Of a stretch of 64,000 bases of DNA, positions 45,861 to 52,478 are shown piece by piece (position 1 is the first letter of the stretch; each line of letters starts with the position of its first letter). Under the pieces are notes generated by a model. It made no database searches. It was given only the letters and a program-made list of their open reading frames with translations, and was not told where the DNA came from. The position numbers were made by a program, and so were the translations under genes. The stretch covers positions 1,364,001 to 1,428,000 of the forward strand of contig NZ_OY726398.1 in assembly GCF_963378105.1 (NCBI RefSeq). Direction: 5' to 3'. This DNA comes from Mycolicibacter sp. MU0102. Its GTDB lineage: Bacteria; Actinomycetota; Actinomycetes; Mycobacteriales; Mycobacteriaceae.

Positions 45861-47465
45861 TTACAGCGGGCTGGCCAGCACCGTGGGTGCTTCGTAGCCG
45901 CGCAACACGATCGAATCACCCACCACCCAGTGGGCCTGTTCGCTGATGCTGGCGGCATACATGGTCTTGGCCGTCGTCAACACGGGCAGTGGCTGGGTCT
46001 TCGCCAACTCGCACAGCCGGGCGGCCTCGTTGACCGGTTCGCCGATCACGGTGTACTCGAAACGTTCTTTGGCGCCGACGTTTCCGGCCACCACCTGCCC
46101 GGCCGCCACGCCGATGCCCGCCCGGATCTCCGGCACCTCGTCGGCCAGCCGGTACAGGATGGCCCGGGCCGCGGCCAACGCTTCGTCCTCGGGCTGGTCG
46201 AGGTGGTTCGGGGCGCCGAAGATCGCCAGAGTGGCATCGCCCTCGAATTTGTTGATCAGCCCCCGATGGCGGTCGACTTCGTCGACGACGACGGCGAAGA
46301 ATCGGTTCAGCAGGGTGACGACCTCGGTCGCGGGCTTGGCGGTCACGATCTGCGTCGAGCCGACGATATCGACGAAAATGACTGCGACATGGCGCTCTTC
46401 GCCGCCCAGTTGTATCTGATCGCGTTCGGCGGCGGCGGCCACCTCACGTCCGACGTGGCGGCCGAACAGGTCGCGCACACGCTCACGCTCGCGCAGCCCG
46501 TGCACCATCGCGTTGAAACCGCTCTGCAGCTCACCGAGTTCGGTTCCGTCGAACACCACTAGATCGCCTTGTAGGTTGCCCTGCTCGACGCGTCGCAGAG
46601 CTGCGCGCACCACGCGTACCGGCGTTGCGGTGAGCCAGGACAGGATCAGCATGAGGAGGAACCCGAAAACCAGCGTCGTCACCGAGGCGATCAGCACGGC
46701 AACGCCGAACTGCGTCAACGTCAGGTTCTTCAGCACCACGGCGAACAAGGCGGTCAGGCCGATACCCAGAATGGGGACGCCCGAGGTGAGCAGCCAGACC
46801 ATCATGGTCCGGCCCATGATGCCCGAGAGGATTCGCCGCGGCGGCGGACCGGCGGCCAGCGCCTGTGCGGCCACCGGCCGCAACGCGAATTCGGTGAACA
46901 GATAGCAGGCGGTGGCCACCAGAATGCCGCAGACGCTCATCGTGAAGCCGATGATCGGGATGAAGATCTTGTCGTATATGCCGTAGAGCGCGGTGAACAA
47001 CACCGTCGCGACACCCCACAGGGCCAGCACGACCTGCGCCACTCGCCACGGAGTCAGGAAGGCGTTGCGTTCGTCGTCGCGGGTTGGCGTCTGTTCCTTG
47101 ATGGCCCAACGCAATTTCTGGATGGTGCGCCGGGTGATTCCATAGGTGCCGGCGACCACCGCGATCACCACGTAGGCCGGCACCAGCCCGAAGGTCAGCC
47201 ACTTTGGGGCGTCGGTGAACACATTGGGCACCGGAAAGGCCACCGTCACCAGCAGGACATCCACGGCGACACCGAGCAGGTTCGTGCCCACCATGACGAT
47301 GGTCAAGATGAACTGAATACGTATCCGGCGCAGGTACTGACTTTCAGACACCTGGCCTAACAGCCAGGAGCCGTATTCGGGTGTCTCGGGCAGCCGACCG
47401 CTCTGACGCGTGAGCATCTCCAGCGCGCGGCCCAGGCGTTGCGCGGTCGTCTTTGTCGGCTTCAT
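45861..47465 (-). CDS. Membrane class III adenylate/guanylate cyclase with HAMP domain
   Basis: A 534-residue cyclase like Rv1318c-Rv1320c. Six hydrophobic segments (about 50-290) are followed by a HAMP linker (about 290-340, VRVVRAALRRVEQGNLQGDL) and a catalytic domain (about 350-520). FVDIVGSTQ holds the first metal Asp, NKFEGDATLAIFGAPN the Lys and second Asp region, and YTVIGEPVNEAARLCE the transition-state Asn/Arg region. It probably makes cAMP in response to a membrane signal. M. tuberculosis has three tandem paralogues here; this window has one. A TATTCT -10 hexamer lies nine bases upstream of the ATG. Confidence 0.9.
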   Translation of the reverse strand: MKPTKTTAQRLGRALEMLTRQSGRLPETPEYGSWLLGQVSESQYLRRIRIQFILTIVMVGTNLLGVAVDVLLVTVAFPVPNVFTDAPKWLTFGLVPAYVVIAVVAGTYGITRRTIQKLRWAIKEQTPTRDDERNAFLTPWRVAQVVLALWGVATVLFTALYGIYDKIFIPIIGFTMSVCGILVATACYLFTEFALRPVAAQALAAGPPPRRILSGIMGRTMMVWLLTSGVPILGIGLTALFAVVLKNLTLTQFGVAVLIASVTTLVFGFLLMLILSWLTATPVRVVRAALRRVEQGNLQGDLVVFDGTELGELQSGFNAMVHGLRERERVRDLFGRHVGREVAAAAERDQIQLGGEERHVAVIFVDIVGSTQIVTAKPATEVVTLLNRFFAVVVDEVDRHRGLINKFEGDATLAIFGAPNHLDQPEDEALAAARAILYRLADEVPEIRAGIGVAAGQVVAGNVGAKERFEYTVIGEPVNEAARLCELAKTQPLPVLTTAKTMYAASISEQAHWVVGDSIVLRGYEAPTVLASPL

Positions 47466-47474
47466 CGTGGCGTA

Positions 47475-47480
47475 AGAATA
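47475..47480 (-). promoter_or_regulatory. -10 element of the adenylate cyclase gene
   Basis: Minus-strand TATTCT ends nine bases before the cyclase ATG, giving a leader of only two to three bases. It lies 19 bases from the divergent nucS -10 hexamer. Confidence 0.4.
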
Positions 47481-47499
47481 ATTGCTCGGCGCGGGCCTT

Positions 47500-47505
47500 T
47501 AAGGT
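47500..47505 (+). promoter_or_regulatory. -10 element, leaderless promoter of nucS
   Basis: TAAGGT ends seven bases before the ATG at 47513, deciding this start over in-frame upstream codons. Confidence 0.5.
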
Positions 47506-47512
47506 GGATCGG

Positions 47513-48187
47513 ATGCGACTCGTAATCGCCCAGTGCACCGTCGACTATGTCGGCCGGCTCACCGCGCACCTACCCTCTGCCCGGCGACTGCTGCTGTTAA
47601 AGGCCGATGGTTCGGTCAGCGTGCACGCCGACGACCGTGCCTATAAGCCGCTGAACTGGATGAGTCCACCGTGCCGCATCACCGAGGAGACCGGCGGTGA
47701 ATTGCCGGTCTGGGTGGTGGCGAACAACAAAACCGGCGACCAGCTGCGGATCACCATCGAGGAGATCGAGCACGACTCAAGCCACGAGCTGGGTGTCGAC
47801 CCCGGTCTGGTCAAAGACGGCGTCGAAGCACAACTGCAGGCGCTGCTCGCCGAGCACGTCGAATTGCTCGGCGAGGGCTACTCGTTGGTGCGCCGCGAGT
47901 ACATGACCGCGATCGGCCCGGTGGATCTGCTGTGTCGCGATGAAAACGGGCGCGCGGTCGCGGTGGAGATCAAGCGGCGCGGCGAGATCGATGGTGTGGA
48001 ACAGCTCACGCGATACCTCGAACTGCTCAACCGCGACAGCCTGCTCGCGCCGGTCAGTGGGGTGTTCGCCGCCCAGCAGATCAAGCCGCAGGCCCGCACG
48101 CTGGCCACCGACCGCGGTATTCGTTGCCTGACACTGGATTATGACGCGATGCGCGGCATGGACAACGACGAATTCCGGCTGTTCTGA
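47513..48187 (+). CDS. nucS: Mismatch-specific endonuclease NucS/EndoMS
   Basis: The non-canonical mismatch repair nuclease of actinobacteria lacking MutS/MutL (224 residues). The N-terminal dimerisation and DNA-binding domain begins MRLVIAQCTVDY; the C-terminal RecB-like nuclease carries Asp138 (GPVDLL), Glu152 and Lys154 (VEIKRR) as the catalytic D-ExK. The extreme C-terminus (DNDEFRLF) has the form of a sliding-clamp binding peptide. The protein cuts both strands at mismatches and limits mutation and recombination between diverged DNA. It is divergent from the cyclase gene as in M. tuberculosis (Rv1321). Confidence 0.95.
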   Translation: MRLVIAQCTVDYVGRLTAHLPSARRLLLLKADGSVSVHADDRAYKPLNWMSPPCRITEETGGELPVWVVANNKTGDQLRITIEEIEHDSSHELGVDPGLVKDGVEAQLQALLAEHVELLGEGYSLVRREYMTAIGPVDLLCRDENGRAVAVEIKRRGEIDGVEQLTRYLELLNRDSLLAPVSGVFAAQQIKPQARTLATDRGIRCLTLDYDAMRGMDNDEFRLF

Positions 48188-48233
48188 TCGCCTTGCCGGA
48201 ATAGGAGCGCACGGTCGCGCGTTGGAGGACCGC

Positions 48234-49328
48234 ATGGCACTAGATGACCTTTTCCATCCCCTGACGGTCCGCTCGCTGACCGTTCCGAATCGGTTCGCGA
48301 TGGCGCCGATGACCCGCCAGGCTTCGCCGGGTGGCATTCCGGGCAGCGATGTGGCCGAGTACTACCGGCGGCGTGCCGCGGGCGGGGTGGGACTGATCAT
48401 CACCGAGGGCATCCGGCTGCCCGAACCGGCAGCGGGATTTCCGGCCAGCGTGCCGACGCTCGCCGGCGACGAGGTGCTCGCCGGCTGGACCCGCGTCGTC
48501 GACGGCGTCCACGCCGAGGGAGCGACGATCGCTGCGCAGCTGTGGCACCAAGGGGTTGAGCGCCGCGATGACGACGGTGTGGAACCGGTCGGTCCGTCGG
48601 GCATCGACGGGCACGGGGAACCGCGCGGCCGCGCCCTGCGGACCGACGAACTCGCCGAGATCGCACAGCTCTACGCCACCAGCGCCGCCACCGCACGAGA
48701 CCTCGGCTTCGACACGGTCGAGATCCATGGTGCCCACGGCTATCTGCTCGACGAATTCTTCTGGGAACGCACGAATCGCCGTACCGACGGCTACGGCGGA
48801 TCGTTGGCCGCTCGCACACGTTTTCCTGCAGAGGTGGTCGCGGCGGTGCGCGCCGCGGTCGGCCCGGACTATCCGATCATCTTCCGCTTCTCCCAGTGGA
48901 AGGGCACCGACTACGCGGCCTCCATCGCCGAGGACCCGACCCAGTTGCAGGAACTACTCACGCCCCTCGTCGACGCCGGCGTGGATGCCCTGCACCCCTC
49001 GACGCGCAGGCACTACGCCCCCGGCTTCCCCGACCATGACAGCGAGTTGAGCCTCGCTGGGTGGACCAAGAAGGTCACCGGCGTGCCGGTCATCGCAGTC
49101 GGGTCGGTCGGATTGGAAACGCAGTTCCGCAGCGAGAAGCGTGGCGAGGTGATTGCGCCCGCACCGGTCGACCGGCTGGTCGAACAGTTCGACGCCGGGG
49201 AGTTCGACGTGGTGGCCATCGGGCGCGCGCTGCTCGCCGACCCGACTTGGGTGAATCGCCTGCGTCGCGATGAGCTGGGCGGGTTCAGCGGCTACGACGC
49301 GGCGGCCGCGCTGTCCAAACTGGCCTGA
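48234..49328 (+). CDS. NADH:flavin oxidoreductase, Old Yellow Enzyme family
   Basis: An FMN-dependent TIM-barrel oxidoreductase (364 residues). It has the N-terminal FHPLTVRSLTVPNRFAMAPM block, the substrate and FMN region TVEIHGAHGYLLDEFFWERTN near 160-180 (His pair HGAHG), the RTDGYGGS loop and the C-terminal phosphate-binding VGSVG and AIGRALLADPTWV. Members reduce activated alkenes or nitro compounds with NAD(P)H; the natural substrate is unknown. The ATG at 48234 follows a GGAGG site (48223-48227), so unlike several neighbours it has an ordinary leader, and it may be cotranscribed with nucS (46 bases apart). Confidence 0.88.
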   Translation: MALDDLFHPLTVRSLTVPNRFAMAPMTRQASPGGIPGSDVAEYYRRRAAGGVGLIITEGIRLPEPAAGFPASVPTLAGDEVLAGWTRVVDGVHAEGATIAAQLWHQGVERRDDDGVEPVGPSGIDGHGEPRGRALRTDELAEIAQLYATSAATARDLGFDTVEIHGAHGYLLDEFFWERTNRRTDGYGGSLAARTRFPAEVVAAVRAAVGPDYPIIFRFSQWKGTDYAASIAEDPTQLQELLTPLVDAGVDALHPSTRRHYAPGFPDHDSELSLAGWTKKVTGVPVIAVGSVGLETQFRSEKRGEVIAPAPVDRLVEQFDAGEFDVVAIGRALLADPTWVNRLRRDELGGFSGYDAAAALSKLA

Positions 49329-49339
49329 TGTGGGGTCAC

Positions 49340-49345
49340 TAGGCT
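49340..49345 (+). promoter_or_regulatory. -10 element, leaderless promoter of the Rv1322-like gene
   Basis: TAGGCT ends seven bases before the ATG at 49353. Confidence 0.45.
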
Positions 49346-49352
49346 GATCGGC

Positions 49353-49646
49353 ATGGCTCGCCGCAGTCCGTCGCGTCGGCAACAGCCGCTACGGCCGCTG
49401 CCGCTGCAACAGCGCGTGGAGACCGGCCCAGACGGCTACGAATACCTCGTCTTGCCGATTGCTGGCTCGCGGGCCGTCAAGGTCTACCGGTGCCCGGGTT
49501 GCGATCACGAAATCCGGTGCGGCATAGCCCATGTGGTGGTGTGGCTTGCCGAATTCGGCGACGCCGCAGGCGATGATCGGCGGCATTGGCATACGCCTTG
49601 CTGGGCTAACCGCAGCAACCGGGGTCCGACCCGAAAGTGGTCCTAG
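49353..49646 (+). CDS. Small zinc-ribbon-like protein (Rv1322-like)
   Basis: A 97-residue conserved mycobacterial protein of unknown function. The basic N-terminus (RRSPSRRQQPLRPLP) is followed by a probable metal site: CPGC near residue 47, then HWHTPCW near residue 79, giving three Cys and two His candidates, with a conserved Arg-rich tail GPTRKW. A small nucleic-acid or protein-binding zinc finger is plausible. It runs into the convergent epimerase gene four bases beyond its stop. Confidence 0.8.
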   Translation: MARRSPSRRQQPLRPLPLQQRVETGPDGYEYLVLPIAGSRAVKVYRCPGCDHEIRCGIAHVVVWLAEFGDAAGDDRRHWHTPCWANRSNRGPTRKWS

Positions 49647-49650
49647 AAGG

Positions 49651-50142
49651 TCAGTGCGCTGCGGGGTTCGCGGCCGGCTCGACCAGCTCGACCAGCACGC
49701 CGCCGGCGTCCTTGGGGTGGATGAAGTTGATCCGCGAGTTCGACGTGCCGCGCCGCGGCGCCTCATAGAGCAACCGCACGCCCTGCTCGCGCAGCCGCTC
49801 GGAAAGCGCGTCGATGTCGCTGGTCCGGTAGGCCAGCTGCTGCAGGCCCGGGCCGCGCTTGTCCAGGAACTTCGCGATCGTCGAAGACTCGTCGATCGGG
49901 GCCATCAGCTGAATCTGGGCGCTGCCGACCGGCGCGCCGCGCACCGCGAGCATCGCCTCGACGATGCCCTGCTCCTCGTTGACCTCTTCGTGCAGCACGA
50001 TCATCCCGAGCTTGTCGTGGTACCACTTCTTGGCCACTTCCAGGTCCGGGACCGCGATACCGACGTGGTCGACCGCCGTCACCAAGGCCGAGGCCAGGGC
50101 GGGGCGTGCCTCACAGGAGTCAGCGACGGATTCGGTGGTCAT
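49651..50142 (-). CDS. mce: Methylmalonyl-CoA epimerase (Rv1322A-like)
   Basis: A 163-residue VOC-fold enzyme interconverting (R)- and (S)-methylmalonyl-CoA, needed for propionate and odd-chain or cholesterol carbon to enter or leave succinyl-CoA. Two VOC modules are seen: the first with VDHVGIAVPDLE (His26), the second ending in VLVELVEP (Glu metal ligand). A Gln (SAQIQLMAP) matches the second ligand. At the usual GLHHIA position, which provides the third ligand His, the sequence is GLQQLAY. It is divergent from fadA4. A TACCGT hexamer lies six bases upstream of the ATG. Works with the B12 supplied through pduO. Confidence 0.87.
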   Translation of the reverse strand: MTTESVADSCEARPALASALVTAVDHVGIAVPDLEVAKKWYHDKLGMIVLHEEVNEEQGIVEAMLAVRGAPVGSAQIQLMAPIDESSTIAKFLDKRGPGLQQLAYRTSDIDALSERLREQGVRLLYEAPRRGTSNSRINFIHPKDAGGVLVELVEPAANPAAH

Positions 50143-50222
50143 AACGTAACGGTAACCTGAGCGGAAACATCGTGCTGCGCCGACCGGAAGATCGGCCTTT
50201 CAGACCCGCCCGGGAGGTAGTC

Positions 50223-51404
50223 ATGACGACATCGGTGATCGTTGCTGGGGCTCGGACCCCGATCGGCCGGTTGATGGGTTCGCTGAAGGATTTCTCCGGC
50301 AGCGACCTGGGCGCCGTGGCCATTGCCGGGGCGCTGGAGAAGGCGCAGGTGCCGGCGTCGCTGGTGCAGTACGTGATCATGGGCCAGGTGCTGACCGCGG
50401 GGGCCGGCCAGATGCCGGCGCGGCAGGCGGCGGTGGGCGCCGGCATCGGCTGGGACGTGCCGACGCTGACCATCAACAAGATGTGTCTGTCGGGAATCAA
50501 CGCCATCGCCATGGCTGACCAGCTGATTCGCGCCGGCGAATTCGACGTGGTGGTGGCCGGCGGCCAGGAGTCGATGAGCAAGGCCCCGCACCTGCTGCTG
50601 GACAGCCGGTCGGGCTACAAGTACGGCGACGTGACGGTGCGTGACCACCTGGCCTACGACGGTCTGCACGACGTCTTCACCGACCAGCCGATGGGCGCGC
50701 TCACCGAGCAGCGCAACGACGAGGACAAGTTCACCCGCGCCGAGCAGGACGAGTTTGCGGCCGAGTCGCACCGTAGGGCCGCAGCGGCCTGGAAGGACGG
50801 CGTTTTCGCCGACGAGGTGGTGCCGGTGAAGATCCCGCAGCGTAAGGGCGATCCGCTGGAGTTCACCGAGGACGAGGGCATCCGGGCTAACACCACCGCG
50901 GAGTCGCTGTCCGGGCTCAAGCCGGCGTTCCGCTCCGGCGGCACCATCACCGCCGGCTCGTCGTCGCAGATCTCCGACGGCGCCGCCGCGGTGGTTGTGA
51001 TGAGCAAGGCCAAGGCGCAGGAACTGGGTCTGGACTGGCTGTGCGAGATCGGCGCCCACGGCGTCGTGGCCGGGCCGGATTCGACCCTGCAGTCCCAGCC
51101 GGCCAATGCCATCAAGAAGGCGATCGAGCGCGAGGGGATCTCCGTCGACCAGCTCGACGTGGTGGAGATCAACGAGGCCTTCGCGGCGGTGTCGCTGGCC
51201 TCGACCCGGGAGCTGGGGCTCAACGGCGACGCGGTCAACGTGCACGGCGGCGCGATCGCCGTCGGGCACCCCATCGGGATGTCCGGTGCGCGGATCACGC
51301 TGCACGCCGCTCTTGAGCTCAAGCGGCGCGGCTCGGGCTATGCGGTGGCCGCGCTGTGCGGTGCCGGCGGCCAGGGCGACGCGCTGATCCTGCGGGCGGG
51401 GTAG
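50223..51404 (+). CDS. fadA4: Acetyl-CoA acetyltransferase (thiolase)
   Basis: A thiolase (393 residues) that condenses two acetyl-CoA or splits 3-ketoacyl-CoA. The acyl-accepting Cys88 is in NKMCLSGINA; the C-terminal active-site motifs NEAFAAV, GHPIGMSGAR (His) and CGAGGQGDA (second Cys) are all present, so it should be active. The ATG at 50223 follows GGGAGGTAG. The frame is open upstream but without a ribosome site. Orthologous in place and length to FadA4 (Rv1323), often treated as a biosynthetic thiolase. Confidence 0.95.
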   Translation: MTTSVIVAGARTPIGRLMGSLKDFSGSDLGAVAIAGALEKAQVPASLVQYVIMGQVLTAGAGQMPARQAAVGAGIGWDVPTLTINKMCLSGINAIAMADQLIRAGEFDVVVAGGQESMSKAPHLLLDSRSGYKYGDVTVRDHLAYDGLHDVFTDQPMGALTEQRNDEDKFTRAEQDEFAAESHRRAAAAWKDGVFADEVVPVKIPQRKGDPLEFTEDEGIRANTTAESLSGLKPAFRSGGTITAGSSSQISDGAAAVVVMSKAKAQELGLDWLCEIGAHGVVAGPDSTLQSQPANAIKKAIEREGISVDQLDVVEINEAFAAVSLASTRELGLNGDAVNVHGGAIAVGHPIGMSGARITLHAALELKRRGSGYAVAALCGAGGQGDALILRAG

Positions 51405-51411
51405 CGGCTTG

Positions 51412-51427
51412 CCTACGGTTGCGTAGG
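51412..51427 (+). terminator. Possible weak terminator after fadA4
   Basis: A six-base stem CCTACG/CGTAGG with a GTTG loop, seven bases after the fadA4 stop, followed only by TTG. Confidence 0.35.
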
Positions 51428-51440
51428 TTGCTGGCGCGGC

Positions 51441-51506
51441 CCGTTTCCGTGTCGCGACGCGCGGGTGTGATCTTGGTCATAGTGCGTTGGTCGTGCGCGG
51501 AAACGG
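51441..51506. repeat. Spaced inverted repeat between fadA4 and the thioredoxin-like gene
   Basis: CCGTTTCCG (51441-51449) and CGGAAACGG (51498-51506) are perfect complements 48 bases apart. Another CGCG-rich palindrome (TCGCGA) lies between. Could form a cruciform or a large stem, or be chance in high-GC DNA. Confidence 0.35.
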
Positions 51507-51548
51507 CCGTCGGCGGCGCCGCGAGGACGGCGTGACAGACTTGACGGC

Positions 51549-52463
51549 GTGACGCGTCCTCGACCCCCGATCGGCCCGGCGTTGGCCGGAGCAGTGGACT
51601 TGTCCGGCCTCAAGAAGCCGGCTCAATCCGGCGGCGCCGCCGCGAACACCCCGGCTCCGCCGGGTGCCACCGAGATCACCGAGGCCAACTTCGAAGACGA
51701 GGTGCTGGTCCGGTCCAATCAGGTGCCGGTGGTGGTGCTGCTGTGGTCGCCGCGCAGCGAAGCCTGCATTCAGCTCGCCGACAACCTGGCTGCGCTGGCT
51801 CAGGCGGACAACGCCGGCGGCGCGCCCAAGTGGGCGCTGGCGACCGTCAACGTCGACGTCGCCCCGCGGGTGGCGCAGGTGTTCGGCGTGGACGCGGTGC
51901 CGACCGTGGTGGCACTGGCCGCCGGCCAACCGATCACCAGCTTTCAGGGGCCCCAGCCGCCCGACCAGCTGCGCCGCTGGGTGGACTCGCTGGTGTCGGC
52001 CACCGCGGGCAAGCTTGCCGGCGGCGGCGGCGACGCTGAGCAGCCGGAGCCGGTGGACCCGGTGCTGGCACAGGCCCGTGACCAACTCGACGCCGGTGAC
52101 TTCCCGGCGGCGCGAGCCTCTTATCAGGCGTTGCTGGACACCGACCCCAACCACGTCGAAGCCAAGGGGGCGCTGCGCCAGCTGACCTTCCTGGAACGCG
52201 CAACAGCTCGGCAACCCGATGCACCCGCACAGGCCGACGCCGAGCCGGGCAACGTCGAGGCCGCCTTCGCCGCCGCTGACGTGCAGATCCTCAACCAAGA
52301 CGTCACCGCTGCGTTCGACCGGTTGATCGCACTGGTGCGACGGACCGCCGGTGACGAGCGGACTGAGGTGCGGACCCGGCTGGTGGAGTTGTTCGAGCTG
52401 TTCGACCCCGCCGACCCGGAGGTCGTTGCCGGCCGGCGCAATCTGGCCAACGCGCTGTACTGA
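51549..52463 (+). CDS. Thioredoxin-fold/TPR protein (CnoX/YbbN-like, Rv1324)
   Basis: A 304-residue protein with a thioredoxin fold (about 40-150) followed by a tetratricopeptide-like helical part (about 170-300). The usual CGPC active site is replaced by SPRSEAC, leaving one cysteine, so disulfide reductase activity is unlikely. This layout matches CnoX-type chaperedoxins, which hold unfolded proteins. The cis-Pro region VFGVDAVPTVVAL is retained. Start GTG with CAGACT seven bases upstream suggests a leaderless message. It converges on glgB, 15 bases away. Confidence 0.85.
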   Translation: MTRPRPPIGPALAGAVDLSGLKKPAQSGGAAANTPAPPGATEITEANFEDEVLVRSNQVPVVVLLWSPRSEACIQLADNLAALAQADNAGGAPKWALATVNVDVAPRVAQVFGVDAVPTVVALAAGQPITSFQGPQPPDQLRRWVDSLVSATAGKLAGGGGDAEQPEPVDPVLAQARDQLDAGDFPAARASYQALLDTDPNHVEAKGALRQLTFLERATARQPDAPAQADAEPGNVEAAFAAADVQILNQDVTAAFDRLIALVRRTAGDERTEVRTRLVELFELFDPADPEVVAGRRNLANALY

Positions 52464-52478
52464 CCCAGCCGGCTGACG

